Assembly (NCBI GenBank): GCA_037969395.1
Contig: JBBKXJ010000069.1
Span: 1 to 17,695, forward strand
DNA: 17,695 nucleotides
Direction of reading: 5' to 3'
Source of the DNA: JBBKXJ01 sp037969395
Lineage (GTDB): Bacteria > Pseudomonadota > Gammaproteobacteria > Pseudomonadales > JAUIET01
Shown here: one piece after another, positions 8,412 to 14,817 of the stretch
How positions within the stretch are numbered: the stretch's first letter is position 1
How the letters are laid out: every line of letters starts with the position of its first letter
Translations under genes and position numbers: made by a program
The notes under the pieces: model-generated
What the model was told of the DNA's origin: nothing
Seen by the model: the letters and a program-made list of their open reading frames with translations, nothing else
Database searches by the model: none

Positions 8412-8698
8412 TTACTTTACAGGCGTGTTGTCTCGGCAAACATCGGGTGCCAGCAGGTAGCCTTTGCCCCACACGGTCTTAATACGTCGAGTATCACCAG
8501 CTTTACTTGCAGGCGCTGGAAGTGGTCAAACACACGGTCGCCGCGATGTTCAATGCTGACCGAAAAACCGTTTTGCCGCAGATAGGCCGCGGTCAGCTCG
8601 GCCAGCCGCTGGTCATCTTCAACTAATAAAATATCGGCTTGCCGCACCGTGTCGATCGCCGCCTCCGGTTGCCGCTGCGAGCTCAAAATAAACTCCAT
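8412..8698 (-). pseudogene. OmpR-family response regulator (RstA-like) with large internal deletion
   Basis: The N-terminal half of a receiver domain is intact: ADILLVEDDQRL (21-32) with acidic pocket E27/D28/D29, and KLVILD (66-71) with phospho-acceptor Asp71. Directly after Asp71 the sequence becomes, in a different frame, the extreme C-terminus of an OmpR winged helix: GDTRRIKTVWGKGYLLAP and a short tail to TAA at 8412. The rest of the receiver and nearly all of the DNA-binding domain are missing, roughly 140-150 codons by family length. The junction at about 8486-8498 reads GTGATACTCGAC, which fits both VILD and (G)DTRR, so a short direct repeat could have mediated the deletion. Read straight on, the N-terminal frame ends at 8417 with unrelated residues. 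The start is ATG 8698, overlapping the DUF3019 gene; about 18 residues precede the usual receiver start. Confidence 0.85.
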
Positions 8699-9114
8699 AC
8701 GTGACGTCGCCGGCGTGAGCGACGTCGGTCATCGGGCTTTGCAGTCAACAGCTTCAGCGTGCGTCGCGCCAGCTCAACGTCGTTTGGTTGCCATGCCAGC
8801 CAGTAATGCAGGTCTGCGGTAATGGCAACCTCATCCTGCATTTCGCCGCTGACATCGCGCTGCCAGCACCGCAGCGGCGTGTTCGCAATATCGCTGTACA
8901 GGCAGTATGCTCCGTTGCTGTTGCCAGTCCATTTTATTTTCACGGTTAGCTTGCATTGGTCGATCTCTGTGCCGCGCACACACAGTTTCGGCTTGATCGA
9001 CAGCTCCGCCGCCGGAGGGGGCTGTTGCGCCGCCGCGCCCAGCGACGTCAACAGCAGTAACGTTAACAACAGCAGTTTCGCCGCCGTGGCCAGCACGCAG
9101 CGCGACCGCAGCAT
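8683..9114 (-). CDS. Secreted DUF3019 family protein
   Basis: The 143-residue product has a signal peptide (hydrophobic Leu run about 12-26, cleavage near GAAAQ|Q). The compact domain carries four cysteines, C45, C54, C71 and C83, in the contexts KPKLCV, DQCKL, YCLY and RCWQ. These would form two disulfides in the periplasm. An Arg-rich segment and the terminal WSLF close the protein. This pattern and the position beside mipA and an RstA/RstB pair match DUF3019, whose biochemical role is unknown to me. I chose the ATG at 9114, which yields a proper signal peptide and leaves a 25-bp gap after the MipA stop. An in-frame ATG at 9195 would overlap mipA and bury the signal. The 3' end overlaps the response-regulator start by 16 bp, suggesting translational coupling. 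Confidence 0.8.
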   Translation of the reverse strand: MLRSRCVLATAAKLLLLTLLLLTSLGAAAQQPPPAAELSIKPKLCVRGTEIDQCKLTVKIKWTGNSNGAYCLYSDIANTPLRCWQRDVSGEMQDEVAITADLHYWLAWQPNDVELARRTLKLLTAKPDDRRRSRRRRHVWSLF

Positions 9115-9139
9115 ATGCGCTATACCTGTGTGCACGTGC

Positions 9140-10033
9140 TCAAAAGCGATAATAAACCCCTGCGAAATAAGTCGTGATGGAATCTTCAAAAACAAACGGA
9201 CTCGCGACGGCGTCGTGGCTGAGTTTTTCGAATTCGGCTGTTGTGACCAGTTGCCAATGCTCGGTCAGCAAGTAGCTTAGCGATAATTTAGCGGAATAGT
9301 TTACCCCACTGCCGGCTCGGTAGGTGGGCAAAAATTTTGAGCTTTCGTTCGGCCGCACGCCAAAATAGTAGTTGTTGTACTCGGCGCTTTTCCAGCTAAC
9401 GCCGATACTGGGCTGCAGATGCCAGCGACCGTAAAAGCCATCGTAACCGTATTTCAGCCACAATTCATGACCATTGTGAACGCCGCTTACATCGCTGTTG
9501 AACTGCGCTTGTAAAAATCCCCAGGCACCGTCGCTGAGCAGTTCAATGCCCATTTCGAATGCATAGTCGCGGTCGGGTGAATCGATTAGCGCTGCCAGCT
9601 GCTGCCGGGACAGGTCAGCGTCGCGCACCGGTTGCACCTCCTGACTTGACACCGAAGCGAAGTCATTTAGCAGTTGCACCGATATCAAGCCGTCGTTTAG
9701 ATGCGAGAAAAACACCCGGTCGCTGTTCAGGCTGCCGACGGCGTTAAGCGTGACATGTTCGCCCTCATACACCGTAAAGCCGATATCGCCATTGTCGAAA
9801 AACCAGCGCCGCCCGTACCAGGCCAAATCGGCCAACCAATAGATATCAATATTATCGCCGTCTACCAGCGGGTTGCTGCGCTGGCCGTACCCGAGTGCCA
9901 CATTAAGCTGCCAACTGCGTTGTTCGGCGGCGCAGGCGGTTGTGGTCAGTAGCATCAGTGTTGCCATCAACATTGCTGCCACGACGGCTGTCGCTGCTAG
10001 CGGCTTGGGTGTGACCAGGCAGTTCTTTTTCAT
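9140..10033 (-). CDS. MipA/OmpV family outer-membrane protein
   Basis: The 297-residue protein starts MKKN, with a hydrophobic signal segment (11-33) and probable cleavage near ACAA|EQ (36). The mature part opens with LNVALGYGQRSNPLVDGDNI, the usual beginning of MipA/OmpV proteins, followed by YWLADLAWYGRRWFFDNGDIG. Amphipathic strands continue to the C-terminal aromatic FAGVYYRF, typical of an outer-membrane barrel. MipA was described as a murein-hydrolase scaffold in E. coli. Many homologues are simply porin-like or stress-induced barrels, and the role here is not readable. It heads a four-gene minus-strand cluster with DUF3019, the RstA-like remnant and the RstB-like kinase, an arrangement consistent with envelope-stress or cationic-compound sensing (inference). 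An upstream ATG at 10126 adds 31 residues before a normal signal peptide, so I prefer 10033. Neither start has a clear ribosome site. Confidence 0.87.
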   Translation of the reverse strand: MKKNCLVTPKPLAATAVVAAMLMATLMLLTTTACAAEQRSWQLNVALGYGQRSNPLVDGDNIDIYWLADLAWYGRRWFFDNGDIGFTVYEGEHVTLNAVGSLNSDRVFFSHLNDGLISVQLLNDFASVSSQEVQPVRDADLSRQQLAALIDSPDRDYAFEMGIELLSDGAWGFLQAQFNSDVSGVHNGHELWLKYGYDGFYGRWHLQPSIGVSWKSAEYNNYYFGVRPNESSKFLPTYRAGSGVNYSAKLSLSYLLTEHWQLVTTAEFEKLSHDAVASPFVFEDSITTYFAGVYYRF

Positions 10034-10251
10034 ACGCAAAGCATGGCACAGATTCGGCTGCAAAATTGCGGTTAATTTGGTTGCGAATTTGTGACTAATT
10101 GTAACCGCTGGGCCAGTGCTGTTCATACATTATCACAACAGACGTAGCGGTCGATGTCACCTGGTACGCCTCCATGGGTACATAGCTGTTTTGTGAATAT
10201 TGAAACCCCGGGTGAACTTAGTTTCGTCTTTATAGACAAATTCTGCAGGCG

Positions 10252-10292
10252 TTCATACTTTTGCTTTGAACGGCTGACTGACATTCATACTT
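10252..10292. repeat. TTCATACTT direct repeat upstream of the AP2 gene
   Basis: TTCATACTT occurs at 10252-10260 and 10284-10292, 32 bp apart and within 60 bp of the AP2 gene start. A shorter copy, GTTCATAC, lies at 10121-10128 by the alternative mipA start. The 275-bp gap between mipA and the AP2 gene also holds the small dyad GTCTTTATAGAC (10226-10237). A paired regulator site is possible but unproven. Confidence 0.35.
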
Positions 10293-10308
10293 CACAAAAG
10301 GACCCAAC

Positions 10309-10863
10309 GTGAGCAAGCAAAACACAGCCATGTATGGCATTTCCCGTATTGACGACGACATCCATCGCACCCACGCTTGGCGGGTCAGCCTGCGCCGGCG
10401 CGGCAAGGGCCACGTCAAAAACTTTCCCGACAAAAAATATGGCGGTAAACGCAAAGCCTTGCAGCTGGCAAAAATACATCGCGATGAAATAGTAGCCAAA
10501 CACCCGCCTATTACCCGCAAGGAATTCTCCGCAATCATCCGCTCCAACAATAATTCCGGCACCACCGGGGTTTATCGCTATGCAAAACGCTATTTTCTCA
10601 CCAACGGTCAAGAGGTTGAGACCTGGTACTGGGAAGCTCACTGGCCAACCGAACGTGGCCAATACCAAAGCGTCAGATTTTCAGTCAGCGAGTTCGGCGA
10701 AGACATCGCCCGCGCTAAAGCACTGCGCGCGAGAACCAAAGGCATGCGGGCCGTGGAAGGGGTGTTTTGGGCCTCGGAACGTGGTGCTATTGCCGCCAAT
10801 TCCGACCACGCTGGCAACTCGTCGGCAACAGCACGAAACGCCTCCAATCGCCGCCGGGCCTGA
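10309..10863 (+). CDS. Bacterial AP2-domain DNA-binding protein
   Basis: The 184-residue basic protein appears to carry two AP2-like DNA-binding modules. The first (8-62) has YGISRID, WRVSLRRRGK and YGGKRKALQLAKIHRDE, the three strands plus amphipathic helix of the fold. The second (79-142) has SNNNSGTTGVYR, WYWEAHWP, VRFSVSEFGEDIARAKALRAR. After residue 150 the chain turns into a low-complexity Ala/Ser/Asn tail with terminal Arg residues. AP2 domains are best known from plant regulators and from homing endonucleases. No nuclease motif is visible here, so a stand-alone DNA-binding role is the most direct reading. The start is GTG at 10309, supported by AAAGGA (10297-10302) seven bases upstream. 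It is transcribed divergently from mipA and ends 158 bp before the acyltransferase. Confidence 0.82.
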   Translation: MSKQNTAMYGISRIDDDIHRTHAWRVSLRRRGKGHVKNFPDKKYGGKRKALQLAKIHRDEIVAKHPPITRKEFSAIIRSNNNSGTTGVYRYAKRYFLTNGQEVETWYWEAHWPTERGQYQSVRFSVSEFGEDIARAKALRARTKGMRAVEGVFWASERGAIAANSDHAGNSSATARNASNRRRA

Positions 10864-11021
10864 GCAGATATCGGGCGCACAGAGTCATCCCTAAGTACTT
10901 TCCCCGCCGGACTCCGAAGATTAACGAATGTTGCAATTTGGCAGCGCCGAGTAAGCTACGTTCGGATCGCTGCAACGCCCAATGCGCGAAAGTCAGACGA
11001 CCGCATCCATGGAGGGCTTAG

Positions 11022-12467
11022 ATGCAACAGCTTAGCGGACAGGACGCACTGTTTCTACACGCAGAAAACGGCGTGCTGCCGCAGCATATGCTGAGTATCA
11101 ATATTTACAATACGGCGACTGCTCGCAACGGCAAAGTCACCTACGCCGATATCGTCGCACACTTCAAACAACGCTTGTCCTGGTCGGCGATTTTACGCCA
11201 GCGGCTGGTGCGGGTGCCGCTGGGGCTGGACCGGCCGTATTGGCTGGAAGCGTCTGATTACGCTGTGGAATCGCATATTCAGCACCTGGCCCTGCCGCAG
11301 CAGGCCGATTGGCGAGCGCTGTGCAAACTGGTGGGACAACTGCACAGCGAGCCGCTGAACAAGGCGCAGCCACTGTGGGAGGTATATTTCATTGCGGGGC
11401 TGGATGGCCTTGCAGGCGTGCCGGAGGGCAGCTTTGCACTGGTGCTGAAAGTCCATCGCGCTGCTTTAAACGGTGTTGGTGGTGCTGAACTCAACAATGC
11501 GTTGCACGACCTGACCCCGGTACCAATGGATTGCCCACAGCTATCCTCGCTGCGTGTCGACCGGCAACCCAGTGGTCTGGAATTAATCGGTCGTGCCTGC
11601 GGCAATAGCTTGCTCAGACTGGGCAAACTCAGCGGTGTGGCAACGCAGACCGTGCCGGCGTTGCAGCGCATCCGAGCGGGCGCGAAAGATGGCACCTTTG
11701 CGCCCCTTGACGTTAACCCAAAGCTACGCTTCAACGGCAAAATCTCCACCAGTCGTGTGGTTGGCGTGCGCCGTTTAGATGTCCGCAGCGTGTACCGCAT
11801 CAAGGCAGCGGTACCGGGCGCCACGCTGAACGATGTAATGCTCACCGTGGTAGCCGGTGCATTGCGGCATTATTTACAAGCAAATAATGAGTTGCCCGAG
11901 AACGCACTGGTCTCTGGCTGCCCCTTTGATGGCAAGCACAGCGGTGCACCGCAGCAAAATAGCAAAGCCGTGGGGCTGATGAATGTGTCGCTGTGCAGTG
12001 ACATCAGCAGTCCCCTGCAACGCCTCGTCGCCGTACAGCAGGCGGCACTCCAGTCCAGGGCCTTTGCGCAGGCGTTAGGTGACCGACTTACCGTCGCTGC
12101 TGCCGAAGCATTGCCTGCGCCGCTTTTTTCCGGGCTGGTTAATCTATCGCGGCGTTCCGGCATCTTCTTGCAGGCGGTTGCAGCCGCCCGCCATACTGTG
12201 GTTACCACTGTGCCGGGCCTGCAGCGCAGGCAGTTTTTAGCGGGCGCCCAATTTGTTACCGGCTTTAACGCCGGGCCACTGCTTGCAGGGGTGGGGCTGG
12301 TGCACACGGTCACCACTAAACCCGCCGCCGAAGAGGGCGAAATCGCACTGGCATTTACGGCTTGCCCGACGCTGTTGCCGGACCCGCAACACTACCAACA
12401 GTGTCTGCAAACGGCGTTTGATGAACTGGTAGTCGCAACGCGGCAAGGAGCGCGCCAGGCCGCATAA
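11022..12467 (+). CDS. WS/DGAT-family O-acyltransferase with altered active-site motif
   Basis: The 481-residue protein has the normal length and block order of bacterial wax ester synthase/diacylglycerol acyltransferases. These are LSGQDALFLHAE (4-15), PLWEVYFIAGLDG (117-129), ATLNDVMLTVVAGALRHYL (267-285), GLMNVSLCSDISSPLQRL (318-335) and VPGLQRRQFLAGAQF (397-411). Active members use HHxxxDG, with the second His as catalytic base, to transfer acyl groups from acyl-CoA to alcohols or diacylglycerol for storage lipid. Here the motif reads HRAALNG (145-151): the second His is Arg and the Asp is Asn. The gene is otherwise undamaged, with no frameshift. It may therefore be catalytically dead, use another base, or have a different function such as lipid binding. 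The start ATG 11022 has GGAGG (11011-11015) six bases upstream. A short membrane-peptide gene follows after 90 bp. Confidence 0.88.
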   Translation: MQQLSGQDALFLHAENGVLPQHMLSINIYNTATARNGKVTYADIVAHFKQRLSWSAILRQRLVRVPLGLDRPYWLEASDYAVESHIQHLALPQQADWRALCKLVGQLHSEPLNKAQPLWEVYFIAGLDGLAGVPEGSFALVLKVHRAALNGVGGAELNNALHDLTPVPMDCPQLSSLRVDRQPSGLELIGRACGNSLLRLGKLSGVATQTVPALQRIRAGAKDGTFAPLDVNPKLRFNGKISTSRVVGVRRLDVRSVYRIKAAVPGATLNDVMLTVVAGALRHYLQANNELPENALVSGCPFDGKHSGAPQQNSKAVGLMNVSLCSDISSPLQRLVAVQQAALQSRAFAQALGDRLTVAAAEALPAPLFSGLVNLSRRSGIFLQAVAAARHTVVTTVPGLQRRQFLAGAQFVTGFNAGPLLAGVGLVHTVTTKPAAEEGEIALAFTACPTLLPDPQHYQQCLQTAFDELVVATRQGARQAA

Positions 12468-12557
12468 AGGTTTAACGTTCGAAAAAGAAAGGTCAGGAAA
12501 CGGCCTGCGCAGCAGAAAACAGGAGTTGCGCGTAACATTAGGGAAGGGGATAAAGGC

Positions 12558-12743
12558 ATGCAAAGAGCTATACAACAGCCGTTTGCCTTATTTGTGGTTA
12601 GCATCAGCGCACCGCTACTAGCGCTGTTGTTAACCGCAAACGGTTATGAGGGGATTGAACCTGGTAGTGTGGCGTTATTTGCCGTTGGATTAGTGAGTCT
12701 CTCACTCGCTCGGCGCCGATCGCTGGCACATTCCTCCTGGTAG
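12558..12743 (+). CDS. Small membrane peptide with PEP-CTERM-like tail
   Basis: The 61-residue open frame starts at ATG 12558, with GGGGA (12546-12550) spaced seven bases upstream. An N-terminal hydrophobic helix (about 8-26) is followed by NGYEG, then EPGSVALFAVGLVSLSLARRRS (34-55, hydrophobic run then Arg cluster). This second part closely resembles a PEP-CTERM or related C-terminal sorting signal: a Pro-containing start, a transmembrane helix and then arginines. The protein is far too short to be an ordinary cargo; it could be a tiny two-helix membrane peptide or the remnant tail of a larger protein. Nothing else identifies a function, and no exosortase gene is present in the window. It may be co-transcribed with the acyltransferase 90 bp upstream. 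Coding status is moderately supported only. Confidence 0.45.
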   Translation: MQRAIQQPFALFVVSISAPLLALLLTANGYEGIEPGSVALFAVGLVSLSLARRRSLAHSSW

Positions 12744-12754
12744 GGCGGACGAAT

Positions 12755-12773
12755 TGGCAGGCAAGCCATTTTT
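12755..12773 (+). terminator. Weak candidate intrinsic terminator
   Basis: TGGC (12755-12758) pairs with GCCA (12765-12768) across a six-base loop and is followed by five T (12769-12773). It begins 11 bases after the stop of the small membrane-peptide gene. The four-base-pair stem is short for an intrinsic terminator. Confidence 0.28.
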
Positions 12774-12954
12774 CACGCCTTAGGCTGCGCGCAGCGTGAG
12801 CCACAAAAAAGCGACGCGCGAATTCATTTCGCCGTGTCATAAGCCGTCTGCGTGCAATAAAGTAGTGGGTCCCGACATTCAATCGCCACTATTGTAGTCA
12901 CTGTAGACAACGGCGGCGTGCGCGATTGATCTTCGCAGACAATCTCGCGTGCTC

Positions 12955-12980
12955 CTGTGGGAGCGACTTCAGCCGCGAAT
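12955..12980 (+). repeat. REP-like extragenic palindrome
   Basis: The string CTGTGGGAGCGACTTC, followed by AGCCGCGAAT, matches the general form of REP elements of pseudomonads and xanthomonads: a GTGG/GTAG head, then a GC-rich imperfect palindrome. Arms GCGACT (12963-12968) and AGCCGC (12971-12976) pair around TC with one A-C mismatch. It lies 35 bp upstream of the probable start of the broken chemotaxis gene. Only one copy is seen in the window; REP status depends on copies elsewhere in the genome. Confidence 0.6.
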
Positions 12981-13015
12981 ACTCCGCCGGCGGGTATATC
13001 CGTACACCAAAATAC

Positions 13016-13911
13016 ATGACAAGCTCGCGCTGCCCTTTTGTCGGCATCGGCGTATCGGCCGGAGGCCTTGATGCGCTCAAAACCCTGTTTCAGAATCTGC
13101 CGGCCGACAGCGGCGCGGCCTTTGTCGTTATTCAGCACCTTGACCCCAGGCACGAAAGTCTCACCGCCGAGATTCTTGCACGCTGCACCGCCATGCCCAC
13201 AGTACAGGTAACCAACGGCATGCTGGCCCAACCCAACCCAACCATATATACCTTATGCCCCCAATGCTTATCTCACGTTGCAGGAGTACACGCTGGCACT
13301 TAGTGAGCCGGTGCTGGTGCACGGCCTGCGTATGTCGATTGATACGCTTTTCAGGTCATTGGCCGACCAACATGCAGCGCGGGCGATTGCCGTGGTGCTC
13401 TCGGGCACCGGCAGCGATGGCACGCTTGGGTTACGCGCGATCAAGGGTCACGATGGCTTGACAATGGCCCAGTCGCCCGCCACAGCGCAGTACAAGGGCA
13501 TGCCGCGCAGCGCTATCGCCACCGGTCTGATAGACGTCGTCAGCCCGGTCAAATCCATAGCCGAACGGCTTGCCGACTACCTGCGCCACCCCTACGTAAA
13601 TGGGATGAATAAGCAGGCACCAGTCACAGCGGCCGAGGCTGACAGAGGCGAATTACAGGCCATACTGGCGGTGCTGCAAACCCGCACCGGCCATGACTTC
13701 CGCAATTACAAACAGGCTACGCTGCAACGTCGCATTGCGCGGCGGATGGGGCTGCATCTGCTGCAAACGCATCAAGTCTATTCCGGCGATTCTGATTTCC
13801 GGTTACACGGCCTTCGCGTTGCAGGAAATTGATGATGTAAATGTGCATCTTCTCGCCAAACCGATACAAGCTAAAAAACTCTCATTGTTGCGCGGGCGCC
13901 TGTTAACATAG
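13016..13911 (+). pseudogene. Remnant of a CheB-CheR-hybrid sensor kinase fusion gene
   Basis: Three pieces of one multidomain gene lie in order. First is a CheB methylesterase start from ATG 13016, with VGIGVSAGGLDAL (catalytic Ser), FVVIQHLDPRHESL (catalytic His) and NPTIYTL. At about 13253-13264 the frame shifts, equivalent to one extra base, and resumes as PNAYLTLQEYTLALSEPV, VLSGTGSDGTLGLRAIK (catalytic Asp) and MPRSAIATGLIDVV. After that comes the beginning of a CheR N-terminal domain (ILAVLQTRTGHDFRNYK, LQRRIARRMGLH). At about 13777-13790 the sequence jumps, in another frame, to the end of a receiver domain: IPAILISGYTA, then LLAKPIQ, with a stop at 13909-13911. The rest of CheR, any PAS modules, the kinase core and most of the receiver, usually kilobases in such fusions, are absent. 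The neighbour FixJ-type regulator is the typical partner of this architecture. Confidence 0.82.
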
Positions 13912-13965
13912 AGGCTGGTTTGAGCTGCAGCGTATACTACGAACGCCTGAAACCGCACTACGTTT

Positions 13966-14607
13966 ATGATGAAAAATGTCGAGCAAACCGTCTACATAGT
14001 TGACGATGATGAAGCTGCGCAGGCTGCCGTGGAGTTGCTACTGAACGCGGTAGGTTTGACCTGCCAAACGTTCTCTTCCGCCGCCGCATTTCTTGACGCC
14101 TGCGACAGTGACTGCAACGGTTGTCTATTGCTTGATTTTCTAATGCCGGGCATGAGCGGCGTTGAGCTGCAGAACAAGCTGCTGGCAGACGATATTCACC
14201 TACCGATCATCTTTATCAGCGGCCATGGTGACATCCCCATGGTCGTGGCGGCGATGCGCAGGGGGGCGTACGACTTTGTTTGTAAGCCCTACCGAGAGCA
14301 TGAGCTGCTGACCAGCATCAAGGGCGCCCTGGCGCTGCAAGCGAACATGCGTGAACAGTATCGTGAGCTGTCGAGCATTCTAAAAAACCTCAACACCCTC
14401 ACCGAGCGTGAGCGTGAAGTACTGGATTATATTGCGGCGGGCCAGTCCAGCCGGGTTACGGCGCGGGAGCTATTGATCAGCGACCGCACGGTCGAAACTT
14501 ATCGTGCGCATATTATGGAAAAAATGAAAGTGGAATCAGTTGCTCAATTAGTGCGTATGTGCATTATCGCCGAAACAGCGCTGGACAAACGCAGTCACTC
14601 TACGTAA
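13966..14607 (+). CDS. FixJ-family response regulator (REC + LuxR-type HTH)
   Basis: The 213-residue regulator has a complete receiver domain: acidic pocket D13/D14/D15, phospho-acceptor Asp57 in LLLDFLMPGMSG, Ser85 in FISGHGD and Lys107 in CKPY. A linker helix (about 118-142) leads to a LuxR/FixJ DNA-binding domain, LTEREREVLDYIAAGQ (145-160) and ISDRTVETYRAHIMEKM (171-187). It should bind DNA as a dimer on phosphorylation and activate or repress target promoters. Two ATG codons in tandem, 13966 and 13969, are possible starts; neither has a clear ribosome site. The gene follows the broken CheB-CheR-kinase remnant by 54 bp. With that partner deleted it is probably an orphan unless another kinase phosphorylates it. 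A TATACT at 13933-13938 is a possible -10, though no matching -35 is seen. Confidence 0.9.
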   Translation: MMKNVEQTVYIVDDDEAAQAAVELLLNAVGLTCQTFSSAAAFLDACDSDCNGCLLLDFLMPGMSGVELQNKLLADDIHLPIIFISGHGDIPMVVAAMRRGAYDFVCKPYREHELLTSIKGALALQANMREQYRELSSILKNLNTLTEREREVLDYIAAGQSSRVTARELLISDRTVETYRAHIMEKMKVESVAQLVRMCIIAETALDKRSHST

Positions 14608-14610
14608 AAC
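14582..14610 (+). promoter_or_regulatory. Candidate sigma-70 promoter reading into the 21-bp repeat array
   Basis: TGGACA (14582-14587, five of six to the -35 consensus) and TAAAAC (14605-14610, four of six to the -10) are separated by exactly 17 bases at the end of the FixJ-type gene. Transcription would begin near 14617 and run through the repeats at 14712-14795. Such matches occur by chance, so this is only a lead. Confidence 0.22.
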
Positions 14611-14711
14611 CCGCAAAATTAAAAAAAATAACACGTAGTTCTCCCGATTGTGCTGCATGGAGCGACGCTCTATTGTGTGCGCCTACAAACTCGAGTCACG
14701 TAAGGGAATGG

Positions 14712-14795
14712 GCACAAGGACGTGTCGCAGCCGCACAGGAATGTGCAATCGAAGCACCAGGAGGCGCCACTGCAGCACAGGGACGTGCCGTCGAC
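14712..14795 (+). repeat. Four tandem 21-bp units with GGA-loop hairpins
   Basis: Units begin at 14712, 14733, 14754 and 14775, each opening with GCAC. Their cores are GCACAAGGACGTGT, GCACAGGAATGTGC, GCACCAGGAGGCGC and GCACAGGGACGTGC. In unit 2, GCACA and TGTGC pair perfectly around GGAA. Units 1 and 4 pair GCAC with GTGT/GTGC around six-base loops holding GGA. Unit 3 pairs less well. A degenerate copy (TCACGTAAGGGAATGG, 14696-14711) may precede them. As RNA, units 1 and 4 match the CsrA/RsmA site consensus RUACARGGAUGU at 10 of 12 positions. The same DNA is an open frame reading the heptads AQGRVAA, AQECAIE, APGGATA, AQGRAVD and stopping at 14808-14810. That frame has no good start after the fixJ stop. 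The array fills the convergent gap between fixJ and lutC. Confidence 0.7.
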
Positions 14796-14817
14796 CTGAC
14801 CCGCAGTTAATCCCTGG

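Noticed and set aside
8417..8698. A functional single-domain response regulator
   Set aside because: The receiver stops right after the phospho-acceptor Asp, so the Thr/Ser and Lys switch residues and later strands are missing; the tail is out-of-frame sequence.
11279..11845. A 188-codon minus-strand open frame
   Set aside because: Antisense to the acyltransferase; composition only reflects the opposite codons.
12773..12799. TCACGC/GCGTGA hairpin with inner GCTGCGCGCAGC as a terminator
   Set aside because: A sound dyad but no T-run on the correct side for either neighbouring transcript.
12604..12882. A minus-strand open frame of 92 codons
   Set aside because: It overlaps the better-supported small membrane peptide and runs through palindromic intergenic DNA; no supporting feature.
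14712..14795. CRISPR array
   Set aside because: The units are contiguous with no spacers, are imperfect, and no cas gene is present.
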